DNA of 64,000 bases from Kordiimonas aestuarii (GCF_025574465.1 NZ_JAOBPP010000020.1:226390-290389); one strand, 5' to 3'; positions 25,789 through 34,460 are shown, counted from the stretch's first letter. Numbers and translations: made by a program. The notes: generated by a model from the letters alone, not told the origin.

Positions 25789-26529
25789 GTGGAGCTTGAA
25801 GGTAAAACCGCACTGGTAACCGGCGGCAGCCGGGGCATTGGCAAGGCCATCGTCGGCGCTTTTGCGCGCGAAGGCGCTGACGTGTATTTCTCCTTCGCCG
25901 CCAATGAGGAGGCCGCCAAGGCAACGTGCAAGGAATATGGTCTGCCGTCGGGGCGCGCTTTCCGCGCTGACGTACGGGACCGCAAGGCGCTTGGCCAGAT
26001 GTTTGCGAAAATTGAGGCCGAGGCGGGCAAGCTGGATGTGCTTGTCAACAATGCAGGTATCAACAAGCCGGAAGATTTTGACAAGATTACCGATGACGAC
26101 TGGGACGAAATTCTGGGTGTCAACCTGAAAGGGCCGTTTGTGGTTACGCAGGAAGCGCTGGGCCTGCTCCGCAAATCTGATGCGGGGAGCGTCATTCATA
26201 TCGGGTCGGTTTCCGGGCAATATGGCGGGCCGCGCACCGCGCATTATGCCGCCAGCAAGGCCGGGCTTATCTCGCTCGCACAGGTGATTGCACGGTTCCT
26301 TGCCGCAGATGGCATCCGCAGCAACACGTTGGCGGCCGGGCTTGTGGCTTCCGAGATGGCGGCAAATGCACTGAATAACCCGGCTGTGAAGGCGGCGGCT
26401 GCCAGCGTGTTGATGAAGCGCTTCGCAACTACCGATGAAGTGGCGGAAACCGCTGTATTCCTGGCCAGTGATCGTTCCAGTTATGTCACAGCGCAAACCA
26501 TCAATGTTAATGGCGGTTTGTACTTCTAA
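25789..26529 (+). CDS. Short-chain dehydrogenase/reductase
   Basis: This is a 246-residue classical SDR. It has the cofactor motif TGGSRGIGKA (11-20), the structural NNAG, and the active site Ser, HYAASK Tyr and Lys (about residues 140-160). The family uses NAD(P)H to oxidise or reduce a hydroxyl. It starts at GTG 25789 and runs into the next gene by one base. It probably acts on a keto-sugar in the pathway. The sequence resembles FabG-like and PtmA-like SDRs found in flagellin glycan clusters. Confidence 0.9.
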   Translation: MELEGKTALVTGGSRGIGKAIVGAFAREGADVYFSFAANEEAAKATCKEYGLPSGRAFRADVRDRKALGQMFAKIEAEAGKLDVLVNNAGINKPEDFDKITDDDWDEILGVNLKGPFVVTQEALGLLRKSDAGSVIHIGSVSGQYGGPRTAHYAASKAGLISLAQVIARFLAADGIRSNTLAAGLVASEMAANALNNPAVKAAAASVLMKRFATTDEVAETAVFLASDRSSYVTAQTINVNGGLYF

Positions 26530-27743
26530 TGGCCCGGCTGCTGGTTCTTGGCGGCAGCAGGCAGGCCGCAGCGGGGCTTGAACGGCTCAAGGCGCTTGGT
26601 CTTGAGCTTGTCGTTTGCGACATGGACCCGGATGCACCGGGTTTTGCTTATGCCGCGCACCGTGTGCTTGCCAGTGTGTACCATGCAGAGGAATGTATTC
26701 CCGCTGTACGCGCGTTTCATGCCCATACGCCGATTGACGGGGTGATGTGTCTGGCCTGCGATGTGCCCCATGTTGTGGCGCGCATCGCGGATGAGCTTGG
26801 TTTGCCCGGTATTCCCGTCGAAAGCGCGGACCTGACCGTCAACAAGCTTGCGATGAAAGACCGCTTTCAGTCGTTGGGCGTTGCGATACCGCCATACCGG
26901 GCGATCGCTGACGTTAAAGAACTGGCGGGCACGTTGGCCGAATGGGGGGCTGTTGTGGTCAAGCCAACAGACAGCCGCGGCTCCAAGGGGGTCAGTTTGA
27001 TGCGCGCGGGTGGTGACGTCAACTGGGCATTCTCAAATGCGCAGGAGAACTCCCCCAGTGGCAAAGTGATGGCCGAAAAATACCTTTCCGGCCCGCAGGT
27101 TAGCACCGAAAGTATTGTGGTTGGCGGCGAGGCTGTGACACCAGCAATGTCTGACCGAAGTTATGAATTTCTTGACCGTTTTGCCCCTTTTATTGTCGAA
27201 AATGGTGGCGACATGCCGTCCGAGCTAGATGACGCGGTGAAGCATGATATTGCGGCGCTTGTCAGCAAGGGTGCGACGGCGCTGGGCATCAGCCAGGGGA
27301 TCATCAAGGGTGACATCGTGGTGCACGCGGGCAAGCCCTATATCATAGAGCTCGCCGCGCGTCTCTCGGGTGGCTATTTCTGCACGCACCAGATACCGCT
27401 GTCGACCGGGGTCGATCTTGTGGCCGGGGCGGCGCGTACGGCGCTGGGCGAAACACTACAGCCCGCCGACTGGAACGCCAAGTTTGAACGGCATGTCAGC
27501 ACCCGCTGGCTTATCCCTGAAAGCGGCAGGATCACTGGCTTTTCGCGGCCAGAGGCGGTGTTGTCATCCCCCGGCGTGCTGGCGTTTGAACACTGGGCCG
27601 AGATTGGCGCGCGCGTTGGCGGCGCGATGAACGCGGCGGCGTCGGTCGCCATGGTGCAAGCCACGGGAAACACGCGGGAAGAGGCGGTCCGTAATGCTGA
27701 AACAGCACTTGACGCTTTTGCCTTAACCGTAGAGGGTGACTGA
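26529..27743 (+). CDS. ATP-grasp family ligase
   Basis: This is a 404-residue protein of the ATP-grasp fold. It has a preATP-grasp Rossmann domain (RLLVLGGSRQAAAGLERL), the ATP-binding loop VVVKPTDSRGSKGVSLM, and a metal-binding IIELAARLSGGYF block. Such enzymes join a carboxylate to an amine or other nucleophile with ATP. Substrate is unknown: an amide or amino acid decoration of the glycan is one possibility. It overlaps the SDR gene as TAATG and the next gene by eight bases. Confidence 0.87.
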   Translation: MARLLVLGGSRQAAAGLERLKALGLELVVCDMDPDAPGFAYAAHRVLASVYHAEECIPAVRAFHAHTPIDGVMCLACDVPHVVARIADELGLPGIPVESADLTVNKLAMKDRFQSLGVAIPPYRAIADVKELAGTLAEWGAVVVKPTDSRGSKGVSLMRAGGDVNWAFSNAQENSPSGKVMAEKYLSGPQVSTESIVVGGEAVTPAMSDRSYEFLDRFAPFIVENGGDMPSELDDAVKHDIAALVSKGATALGISQGIIKGDIVVHAGKPYIIELAARLSGGYFCTHQIPLSTGVDLVAGAARTALGETLQPADWNAKFERHVSTRWLIPESGRITGFSRPEAVLSSPGVLAFEHWAEIGARVGGAMNAAASVAMVQATGNTREEAVRNAETALDAFALTVEGD

Positions 27744-29754
27744 AACAAAAGGGGCGCTTTTGTCGGGCACGCTTTCATATACCGCCTTCCATCTCAATCT
27801 GGCTTTTTCCTCAGTCGAGGAAGAGGATCACGGCGCTATTGTCAAGCGCTGCTACTGGCCATTGCTGGAGCTGGCCAGGGCTGGCTATCCCATTGGAATT
27901 GAAGCAACTTCTTATACCCTGCAAGCGATTGAACGTTGCGATGCAAGCTGGATAAGCACGCTCGGGAAGTTGATCGGCGAAGGCAAGGTGGAACTGATCG
28001 CCAGCGGCCATGTCCAGATGATCGCCCCCCTTGTACCGCCCGAGATGACAGAGTGGAACCTCAAGCTAGGGCTGGAGGGTTACGAGCGCATGCTGGGCGT
28101 CAGACCGACCGTGGCGCTGATTAACGAACAGGCTTATTCACCGGGCATTTTGCCGCTTTACAAGGCCGCAGGCTTCAGGGCCATCATGATGGACTGGGCC
28201 GAACCCGCCAGCCACCACCCGGAGTGGGGGCGAAAAAAATACCATACACCTCAAAGGGTTATCGGGTCCGGCGATTGTGTTTTACCCGTCATCTGGTCGG
28301 ACGCCATCTCGTTCCAGAAGTTTCAGCGCTATGCCCACGGTGAAATTGATGCCGAGGAATATTTTGAGTTCCTGAGCCTGCAGATTGAGAACGGCGTCAA
28401 GGCGCTACCGATCTATACCAGCGATGCCGAGGTGTTCGATTATCGCCCGGGCCGCTTTTCAAGCGAAGCCGCGTCCGCTAGTGCAGGGGTGGAGGCAGAG
28501 CGTATCCGCCTTCTGTTTCAGGCACTTACCTCAAGCGGTGCGATAGAACTGGTGCTGCCAAGCGCAGCGCTGAGCCTTTTGGATGACGACGCGGAGCCTA
28601 TCCGGCTGGAGAGCGCGGCGGCGCCGGTGCCGGTGAAAAAGCAGCGCAAATATAATGTGCTGCGTTGGGCCGTGACAGGCCGTGATGACCTCGGACTGAA
28701 CACCTATTGCTGGCGCCAGTTTGAAAAACTACAATTTGAAGATGATAAAAACGCGAATAAGTGGCAAAAATTGTGCGAAATGTGGGCGAGTGATTTCAGG
28801 ACCCACATCACTGAAAAACGTTGGAAATCCTTGGCTTCAGGCCTTTTTCCCGCCCGCACGGCTGTGCGGAAACTGGGCGGGGCAAGCGCCGCGCTGCCAG
28901 CGGGTATCAGGTTTGAGCGGGATAACCGCTTTTTAAGCGTTGAGACGGATGCGGGCCATCTGGTCCTGAACCTTTATCGTGGCATGGCGATCCACAGTTT
29001 TGGCTTTGGCCGGGGCGAGCCTTACACGGCGGGCGCACCGGCCCCAAATGGTCTTATCGGCACCATGGCGCATGGCTTTTATGACGATATCGCCTATGGC
29101 GCTGACTTCTACTCCGGCCATCTGGTTGCTGAACCGCTGAACGCTCACAAGATAACTGACCTCCAGCGCTGCGACCCGAAGGTTGCCTACGACGTGGCGG
29201 AGGGCGCGATTGAGATCTATGCCGACATCCCCAGCAGCATGGGGCCAATACAGAAACAGCTGCGCTTCTGGCCGGATGAACAGCGGCTGGAGGTCTGTTA
29301 CCTCGGCCTTTCCGAGAAACCGATGTCGGGCCCCAAACGGCTGGCGCATGTCACGTTGAACCCGCGCGCGTTTAACCGAAAAAAACTGTATTTTGAAAGC
29401 CATAACGGCGGCCACGAGGCAGAGCGCCACAGCCTGTGGAAGCGCGGCTCAGTGCCGGTGGACCACGGCAAGCCGGTGTCGCGCCTTGTTTCGGCCACCA
29501 CCGGGCTGGGCATGACCGGCGGTACCTTGGAGATTGGCGATGACAAACACGCGGTTAAGCTGACGATGAAACGCACCGATGCGGCGGGTGCGGGCCTCAT
29601 CCAGTGTGAAGCGGTGGGCGACAGCTTCTTCGCCCGCGCCGCCATCACGCTGAGGGAGACAGATGAAACAGCGGCCCGCAGCGACGAAGGCCTGCGCGAC
29701 CGCATCGGCACCCCGCTCTTGCGCTATTGCGTCCAACTGGTCAACAAAGGCTAG
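27736..29754 (+). CDS. Glycoside hydrolase family 57-type protein
   Basis: This is a 672-residue protein. The GH57 core spans about residues 10-260: FHLNLAFSSVEEE, then IGIEATSYTLQAIERC, ELIASGHVQMIAPLVPPE and ALINEQAYSPG. These match the bacterial GH57 group found with polysaccharide synthesis genes. The C-terminal 400 residues are a beta-rich region (about 380-660) similar in feel to glycosidase accessory domains. It starts at GTG 27736, overlapping the ATP-grasp gene. GH57 enzymes hydrolyse or transfer alpha-glucans, so its place in this operon is unexpected; it may trim or transfer a primer glycan. It is the last gene of the operon. Confidence 0.82.
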   Translation: MTETKGALLSGTLSYTAFHLNLAFSSVEEEDHGAIVKRCYWPLLELARAGYPIGIEATSYTLQAIERCDASWISTLGKLIGEGKVELIASGHVQMIAPLVPPEMTEWNLKLGLEGYERMLGVRPTVALINEQAYSPGILPLYKAAGFRAIMMDWAEPASHHPEWGRKKYHTPQRVIGSGDCVLPVIWSDAISFQKFQRYAHGEIDAEEYFEFLSLQIENGVKALPIYTSDAEVFDYRPGRFSSEAASASAGVEAERIRLLFQALTSSGAIELVLPSAALSLLDDDAEPIRLESAAAPVPVKKQRKYNVLRWAVTGRDDLGLNTYCWRQFEKLQFEDDKNANKWQKLCEMWASDFRTHITEKRWKSLASGLFPARTAVRKLGGASAALPAGIRFERDNRFLSVETDAGHLVLNLYRGMAIHSFGFGRGEPYTAGAPAPNGLIGTMAHGFYDDIAYGADFYSGHLVAEPLNAHKITDLQRCDPKVAYDVAEGAIEIYADIPSSMGPIQKQLRFWPDEQRLEVCYLGLSEKPMSGPKRLAHVTLNPRAFNRKKLYFESHNGGHEAERHSLWKRGSVPVDHGKPVSRLVSATTGLGMTGGTLEIGDDKHAVKLTMKRTDAAGAGLIQCEAVGDSFFARAAITLRETDETAARSDEGLRDRIGTPLLRYCVQLVNKG

Positions 29755-29811
29755 GCGCGGCAAGGGCGGCAGGCGCGGGGAGGGGAGGGCTTCCCTGTCA
29801 AGCGTTTGGAG

Positions 29812-29838
29812 CAATTAAGTATTGTGTCCCCGGAATTC
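29812..29838 (+). repeat. 27-bp dispersed repeat, copy 1
   Basis: It contains AATTAAGTATTGTGTCCCCG followed by GAATTC, 57 bases after the GH57 stop. The same motif recurs, in both orientations, at 30220, 30287, 30499 and 34274. Confidence 0.85.
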
Positions 29839-29946
29839 CTCCTTTTTCCGAAATGAAGAGAGGGCTCCTGCTTTCACTCCGGAGACATGGAAACCACAGG
29901 AATGCCCAGCATACTCGTGGGCTAACAGGAACTAGGAAAGGTGCGA

Positions 29947-30159
29947 ATGGAGAAACAGCATTTAACATCCTTTGATGCGGAGAAAGCTAAAGAAGGGAAG
30001 AAAATTCTCATCTGGCTCACAAAGGCAACTTTTATCATCGCAGGAGTTGTTGCGCTTGATTATTGGCTGGAGCGTACCTTGAGCTTTCGTGGTGCTGTTG
30101 GTGTACTATTTATGATGGTCGTGACTCGTCTCTTTATCTCCCGCTTCGACAAGGATTAG
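29947..30159 (+). CDS. Small two-helix membrane protein, unknown
   Basis: This is a 70-residue protein. After a charged N-terminus (about 25 residues) come two hydrophobic segments (ILIWLTKATFIIAGVVALD and AVGVLFMMVVTRLF) joined by a short charged turn, so it is a likely inner membrane hairpin. ATG 29947 has AGGAAAGG five bases upstream. It lies between two copies of the dispersed repeat and could have come with that segment. No family was recognised. Confidence 0.6.
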   Translation: MEKQHLTSFDAEKAKEGKKILIWLTKATFIIAGVVALDYWLERTLSFRGAVGVLFMMVVTRLFISRFDKD

Positions 30160-30219
30160 CAATGCTATTAAGCTGCTGCGGGGCGCGGAGAAGGCCGATG
30201 CGCTCTATCTGGCGTGAAT

Positions 30220-30246
30220 GAATTCCGGGGACATAATACTTAATTG
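30220..30246 (-). repeat. 27-bp dispersed repeat, copy 2 (inverted)
   Basis: This is the reverse complement of the copy at 29812 with one mismatch. It sits in the run-down segment after the small membrane protein gene. Confidence 0.85.
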
Positions 30247-30286
30247 TTATACCGGGGGCGACAGGCCGGTATGATATCGAATATGT

Positions 30287-30310
30287 AATTTCGGGGACAC
30301 AATACTTAAC
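30287..30310 (-). repeat. 27-bp dispersed repeat, copy 3 (inverted, shortened)
   Basis: It contains CGGGGACACAATACTTAA, in the same orientation as copy 2 and 41 bases after it. Confidence 0.8.
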
Positions 30311-30466
30311 TCCCTTCCGGGTTACGCTTTGGCTTGCGGCCGGGGTTCTTCTTTGCCAAGGATCGGCCTGTTTCTTCTTCAAGCCGCTGTCTCCATCCGC
30401 CGCACCCCGCGCTGGGGTACGCGCATGCGGATGACCGGGAACAACCCGTCGTGCAAGCCGTGCCAT
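30290..30466 (-). pseudogene. Remnant of REP-associated tyrosine transposase
   Basis: On the minus strand from 30466 the reading MARLARRVVPGHPH is the near-invariant opening of REP-associated tyrosine transposases (Y1_Tnp), normally followed by HVTQRG. Here it goes straight into ARTPARGAADGD and a lysine-rich tail (GLKKKQADPWQ), so the catalytic HUH and Tyr regions are deleted. A repeat copy lies on each side, as is usual for these elements and their REP sequences. It should be inactive. Confidence 0.65.
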
Positions 30467-30498
30467 GGCAAAACACTATCACCCGTTGCAGGCCTGAA

Positions 30499-30525
30499 CA
30501 ATTCAGTATTGTGTCCCCGGAATTC
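30499..30525 (+). repeat. 27-bp dispersed repeat, copy 4
   Basis: It contains AGTATTGTGTCCCCGGAATT, with one change from copy 1 at the fifth base. It lies just upstream of the transposase remnant on the minus strand. Confidence 0.85.
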
Positions 30526-30607
30526 GCGCATCCGACACATCGCCGCGCATTCGCGGGCAGGGTGCCTCATTCCCCCACGCTGGGTTCCTGAATGCCAGCG
30601 ATCAACC

Positions 30608-32143
30608 TTACGCTTGTTCACGCGCTATCTCGTCAAAATGGCTCATCTCTTCGGGGCGGCCGAGTGCGGTGGCAGCCCGTTCCGCCAGTTGCTTGAGATG
30701 GGGGCTAAACACCTGCCCGTCCGCGCATGCCCTGGCGTGGTCGAGCGCTTCTTGCCATTGGCCGAGGCGTACAAAGCCATAGACCAGCCTTTCATACAGG
30801 TGCACCGTGTGCTGGCCGCGCTGAAGGCAGGACTGGAACATGTCTGTCGCGGCCTCAAGCTGGTTGGCCGACTGCAAAATGCTCCCTATCGCCAACCAAA
30901 GCTCGTCGGCGAGCATCTGCCTCAGCCTCTCAGGGCTGGTATTGTCGGCCTCGGCGAGGGTGAAGCTCCCCTCCCGCAGCAGGATGTCTTCAAACACCCT
31001 CTCGCCACCGCGGTTGAATATATCCGTCAGTTCCGCGCAATATAGCTCGAACGCCTTCAGGGGTAATGCCAGTTTGCGCAAGACCTTGGCCCGCAGCCAG
31101 CTAGCACCGAAACGGCTGTCTGCGTGAAACGGCTGTGCCGCCACCTTGTCAAGCAGGGCCTCAAGTTCCGCGCGGGTTTCAGTAGTTTCGATGCATGCAT
31201 TCATGGCCAGCAGGGTGCCGAGATCCCGCTCCGGTGTGTCGGGCTGCGGCGGGCATGCCGCAAGTTGCTCGCGCGCAAAGCCAAGGTCAAAATGCGGCGC
31301 AAGGCTGACAAGGGCCATGCGGGAACTGGTGGCGGTGAGGCGATCAACGACCGGCAGTCCTTTGATCTCCAGACCTTTCTCTCCGTGCAAAAACCGCCAC
31401 AGCACATAATGCGCGTCGCTGCGCTCCTTGCGCAGATATCGTGGCAGCCGCCACTGGTGATAATAGCTGGTGCAGATATCCATGACATCGGGCCGCGCGA
31501 TAAGCACCTGGTCACCAACCAGATACACGCGGTTGCCTTCAAACATATCGGACCAGAAGCTGTCGGTGTAGACGATGCCGTTTGCCAGGTCATCCGCGAC
31601 GCGCTCCAGCACACTGTCCAGATTGCGCGCAAACAATGTATCCGCCCGCATGCGGATCACGACATCGAAAGCTTTACCGCTGTTTTCCTCAAGTTCCCGC
31701 CGTTTTTGGTCAGCCTTGTCGATCAGATACCACATCTTGATATTATTGTCGGTTTCTTCAATCGGTATCGGCTGGGGCGGCAGGTTGGCTTCCAGCTCGT
31801 CGAGGGTTTTGATGTCGACGTGGCTTTTGCCAGCGGGAAGAAAGGCGAATTCCTCGGGCCTGACGTGGGTATCGGCACCAGATTTGGCATGCCTTTCTTC
31901 CAGAAGAGCATAGACCCTTTCGATGGTGCCGGCCTCAATGGCATAGGGCCCCGCCAGCAACCCGATTTCATCAGCCATGCTGGTACGGCGGCGGCCAATC
32001 ATGTTTTTGCTGGGCGCTATGCCGCGCTTGTTCCACACTTGTACGATATAGCTTACATCATGCGCCGACAGGGTCGGTACCAACTGCCGGATATTGTCGA
32101 GATTGCCTCTTACCTGCCCGGTAATGCAAAAACAGATGCGCAT
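30608..32143 (-). CDS. Glycosyltransferase-like protein with TPR-like C-terminus
   Basis: This is a 511-residue cytosolic protein. ATG 32143 has AAAGG eight bases upstream; an in-frame start at 32206 would add 21 residues that look non-coding. The N-terminus MRICFCITGQVRGN and the motif DVVIRMRADTLF resemble bacterial polysaccharide glycosyltransferases that share a CISGQ-R opening and an R-x-R-x-D signature. A C-terminal third (from about residue 350) is helical, with TPR-like pairs such as AATDMFQSCLQRGQ and GQWQEALDHARACA. It lies between repeat copies, close to the glycan operon, on the opposite strand. A glycan role is likely; donor and acceptor are unknown. Confidence 0.6.
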   Translation of the reverse strand: MRICFCITGQVRGNLDNIRQLVPTLSAHDVSYIVQVWNKRGIAPSKNMIGRRRTSMADEIGLLAGPYAIEAGTIERVYALLEERHAKSGADTHVRPEEFAFLPAGKSHVDIKTLDELEANLPPQPIPIEETDNNIKMWYLIDKADQKRRELEENSGKAFDVVIRMRADTLFARNLDSVLERVADDLANGIVYTDSFWSDMFEGNRVYLVGDQVLIARPDVMDICTSYYHQWRLPRYLRKERSDAHYVLWRFLHGEKGLEIKGLPVVDRLTATSSRMALVSLAPHFDLGFAREQLAACPPQPDTPERDLGTLLAMNACIETTETRAELEALLDKVAAQPFHADSRFGASWLRAKVLRKLALPLKAFELYCAELTDIFNRGGERVFEDILLREGSFTLAEADNTSPERLRQMLADELWLAIGSILQSANQLEAATDMFQSCLQRGQHTVHLYERLVYGFVRLGQWQEALDHARACADGQVFSPHLKQLAERAATALGRPEEMSHFDEIAREQA

Positions 32144-32313
32144 AATAAGCCTTTGATTGCGTTTCGTCTTTTTTAAGTGACGATTGCGCGATTGACAAGG
32201 AGGCATCCGGCCTTGCCTGACAACGACGCCATGGCCCGCGCCGGCGCAGGCGCGTGCAGCTCGGTTGCCAGATCAAGGGCTGGGCCCTCGCGGCCCCGCC
32301 GTAGTTCGTTCGG

Positions 32314-32451
32314 TCAGATCAGGATGGACATGGAATCAAGGGTGTCGCGGCTGAGCCCGGCCAGGAAAACCAGATTATCCGCCCGATACTGCTCGCGACG
32401 CCTAATCACCCTTCCGTCTTCTGTCACCTCATCAAAGGTCGCTGTTGATTT
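32314..32451 (-). pseudogene. Possible decayed coding fragment, 45 codons
   Basis: On the minus strand an open stretch ending at 32314 encodes FDEVTEDGRVIRRREQY and continues NLVFLAGLSRD. It has coding-like composition but no start codon, and an in-frame stop at 32452. It may be the end of a lost gene. No family could be named. Confidence 0.3.
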
Positions 32452-32710
32452 TCAATTTGCGGAAATCTTATGGGGTATTTGCATTGCTATTGGGCCAGCG
32501 CCCGTTCCGTGGATGCGCCATAAGGTGTTGCGGCCTCTTTGGGTTGCCTTCGGTGTATCTGGTGGTATCGTAGGGATTATTGAAACATGCAAACCAGTTA
32601 TGCTGCCGCACGGCGGAAAGGGAAATGCTTGACAGTCGCATGTTAATTTTTTGTTCAGCATGTGGCCGTCAATAATTTGATGACCTAAGAAATGAAGTAT
32701 GGGGGAAATT
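32452..32710. other. Intergenic stretch
   Basis: Together with the fragment before it and 170 bases of GC-rich sequence at 32144-32313, this makes a 567-base gap. It holds only the leader of the following lipoprotein gene (GGGGGAA at 32701). No RNA gene or promoter was recognised. Confidence 0.4.
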
Positions 32711-34036
32711 ATGAACCGGTGGATGAAGTTTTCAAAGGCCTTCGTGGGCACTTTATTCATGGTTATGCTTGCAGCCTGTTCCGGCAGCAATGACCAGCCA
32801 AGTGAAGACGATATAAAAAATGCCATCGCCTTTAACCTGCCCAGCGGGCTTGAAGTTGAGGGTGTGGAAATTCTGGTAACCGAGAACGCAGGCTCGCAGG
32901 TTGAGCCGCTGATCAGGAACCGGGCCAATGTCACGCTTGAATTCGCCGATGACTTTGTCTCGGTCGTGGACCGGTTTGACGACAAGGTCGTGCTCAAGCA
33001 GCTTTACAGCAAAGGGCAGGAGCTGAGCGGCACCGTCATCACGTCCTCACGCCTGAAGGGCAACAGCTGGACGGTCAGCATTGACCGCTTTGACATTATC
33101 CGGGTCAATGGCACCGCACTTGGCCAGTTTGCCGAAGGTACATACGCCTTTGAAGGCACGGATGAAGCCGCCGAGTTCAAACAGGCGTATGAAGACAAAC
33201 TCGCGAGGGAAGAGGCCGAGCGTCAGGCAGCCATCGCGGCCGCCGCCAAGGAAAAAGCGGACACGATCGCAGCCTTTCGTGCGGAAATTGCCGGCACATG
33301 GGTCGCCAAAGCCCCGATGATGCGCAATGGCGGCGTTTATACCGGGCGCGACAAAAAGAGCACAGCCGGAGTTGAGATTACCTTCCCCGAAGGGGACGAG
33401 GCATCCGGCATTGCGCCCTTTACCCTGTATGTCACCGACAACCCCAATGACAAGCTGACGGTTGACGCAGGTTTCACTGTCGCAGAGGACGGTAAATCAG
33501 TGAAAGTGCGTGCGCGCAGCAACACCCATAAAACCCTGAACATGTATCTGAATGAGGTGTGGACCCTCAGTGCCGACGGCATGCTGCAAACAGGTAGCCG
33601 CGACCGCTGGTATGTGCAGCTTGAAAAAGACGGCGCGGCGCTTGCTGAGAAAAACGCCCTGGCAGAACGCCTGACCAACAGGGACAAGGCGATCGAGGCT
33701 CTTGTTGTCAAGCATCAGGCCGGTCTTGCGCCCAATCGTTTTGAAAACATGCGCATGAAGCAGAACACCTACACCATGATGTTTGTGGACGCGACGCCGG
33801 GCGAAAACCAGAAGGTTTTCGGCGATGGCACCTATGACGGCAACAGCAGCATTGCCCTGACCGCCATTCATGCCGGTGTGCTTGACCGCGGTGAGGCCGG
33901 TGTGGTGAAAATCACCTACCGCTGGACCAAGTCGCGCAGTGACATCTTCGGCACGGTGAAAAACGGTGTGACGTCCGGCAAGTATAATGCGTATGGCCAC
34001 TACACCATTGAGCTTGTTGAAAAGCTTGAGGAATAA
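32711..34036 (+). CDS. Lipoprotein of unknown function
   Basis: This is a 441-residue predicted lipoprotein. The signal peptide ends in the lipobox MLAAC at about residue 20. A Glu/Lys/Ala-rich linker (EAERQAAIAAAAKEKAD, about 170-195) separates an N-terminal domain (20-160) from a C-terminal domain that begins AGTWVAKAPMMRNGG, has beta-rich text, and ends near KLEE. ATG 32711 has GGGGGAA directly upstream; 32699 is an alternative ATG. No family was recognised. Its location between repeat copies and pseB hints at a mobile or cell-surface role, but that is weak. Confidence 0.65.
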   Translation: MNRWMKFSKAFVGTLFMVMLAACSGSNDQPSEDDIKNAIAFNLPSGLEVEGVEILVTENAGSQVEPLIRNRANVTLEFADDFVSVVDRFDDKVVLKQLYSKGQELSGTVITSSRLKGNSWTVSIDRFDIIRVNGTALGQFAEGTYAFEGTDEAAEFKQAYEDKLAREEAERQAAIAAAAKEKADTIAAFRAEIAGTWVAKAPMMRNGGVYTGRDKKSTAGVEITFPEGDEASGIAPFTLYVTDNPNDKLTVDAGFTVAEDGKSVKVRARSNTHKTLNMYLNEVWTLSADGMLQTGSRDRWYVQLEKDGAALAEKNALAERLTNRDKAIEALVVKHQAGLAPNRFENMRMKQNTYTMMFVDATPGENQKVFGDGTYDGNSSIALTAIHAGVLDRGEAGVVKITYRWTKSRSDIFGTVKNGVTSGKYNAYGHYTIELVEKLEE

Positions 34037-34045
34037 AATTCCTCC

Positions 34046-34074
34046 GACTGGCGTCTGCCTGACGGGCGCCAGTC
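34046..34074 (+). terminator. Hairpin after lipoprotein gene
   Basis: An 8-bp perfect stem GACTGGCG / CGCCAGTC lies ten bases after the stop. There is no T run, so its role as a terminator is doubtful. Confidence 0.4.
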
Positions 34075-34146
34075 CTTAGGCTGGTTAAGTACCGGCCCTA
34101 TTATAATTAGGCCGCGTCACCGTCCGCGCCCGAAGCTGCGTGTGCC

Positions 34147-34279
34147 TCAGAATATCGAGTTGCCGTGAACGGATGTCTTCGGGGTGGGCTGGCCAACACG
34201 CCAACGTTCGACAAATTTACCGTCCTGCAGGCGAAAAATGTGGATTACGGCATTGCCGCGTCCATCCGGGCTGGAATTC
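34147..34279 (-). pseudogene. C-terminal remnant of a SnoaL/NTF2-like protein
   Basis: On the minus strand about 45 codons read RGNAVIHIFRLQDGKFVERW, then VGQPTP and GNSIF before a stop at 34147. This is the standard C-terminus of SnoaL-like NTF2-fold proteins (IFR..DGKI.EHWD..Q..P). Only this end is left: the reading is cut where repeat copy 5 begins. It is evidence of a deletion or insertion at that boundary. Confidence 0.6.
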
Positions 34280-34300
34280 GAAGGGCATAATACTTAATTG
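34274..34300 (-). repeat. 27-bp dispersed repeat, copy 5 (degenerate)
   Basis: It contains GGGCATAATACTTAATTG, with several changes from the others in the central GGGGACA part. It marks the other side of the scar region from copies 1-4. Confidence 0.75.
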
Positions 34301-34460
34301 TCCCACGCTTGCTGTGCCCCGGATGAATGCGTATGTGGGCGGCGGGCAATATTCACGCCCCCGGTCGCTCGCCTAACACGCTCTAAAATAAAGAAGTTCT
34401 TTGAAGCGCCCTTGCGGGGTGCTAGTCTCGCGCATGAATAAGGTTGAATGGGAGCAGCCC

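Noticed and set aside
25174..26496. 440-codon minus-strand open frame across transketolase and SDR genes
   Set aside because: It is antisense to two conserved enzymes; its His/Arg/Gly-rich composition is typical of a shadow frame in GC-rich DNA.
30329..31045. Plus-strand frame in the repeat region
   Set aside because: It crosses two repeat copies and the end of a supported minus-strand gene; the translated repeats explain the open frame.
31124..32176. 350-codon plus-strand frame opposite the glycosyltransferase-like gene
   Set aside because: The minus-strand gene has a ribosome site and motifs; the plus-strand reading has neither.
32177..32632. Plus-strand frame between the glycosyltransferase-like gene and lipoprotein gene
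   Set aside because: No ribosome site, low-complexity Arg/Ser-rich opening and no recognisable domain.
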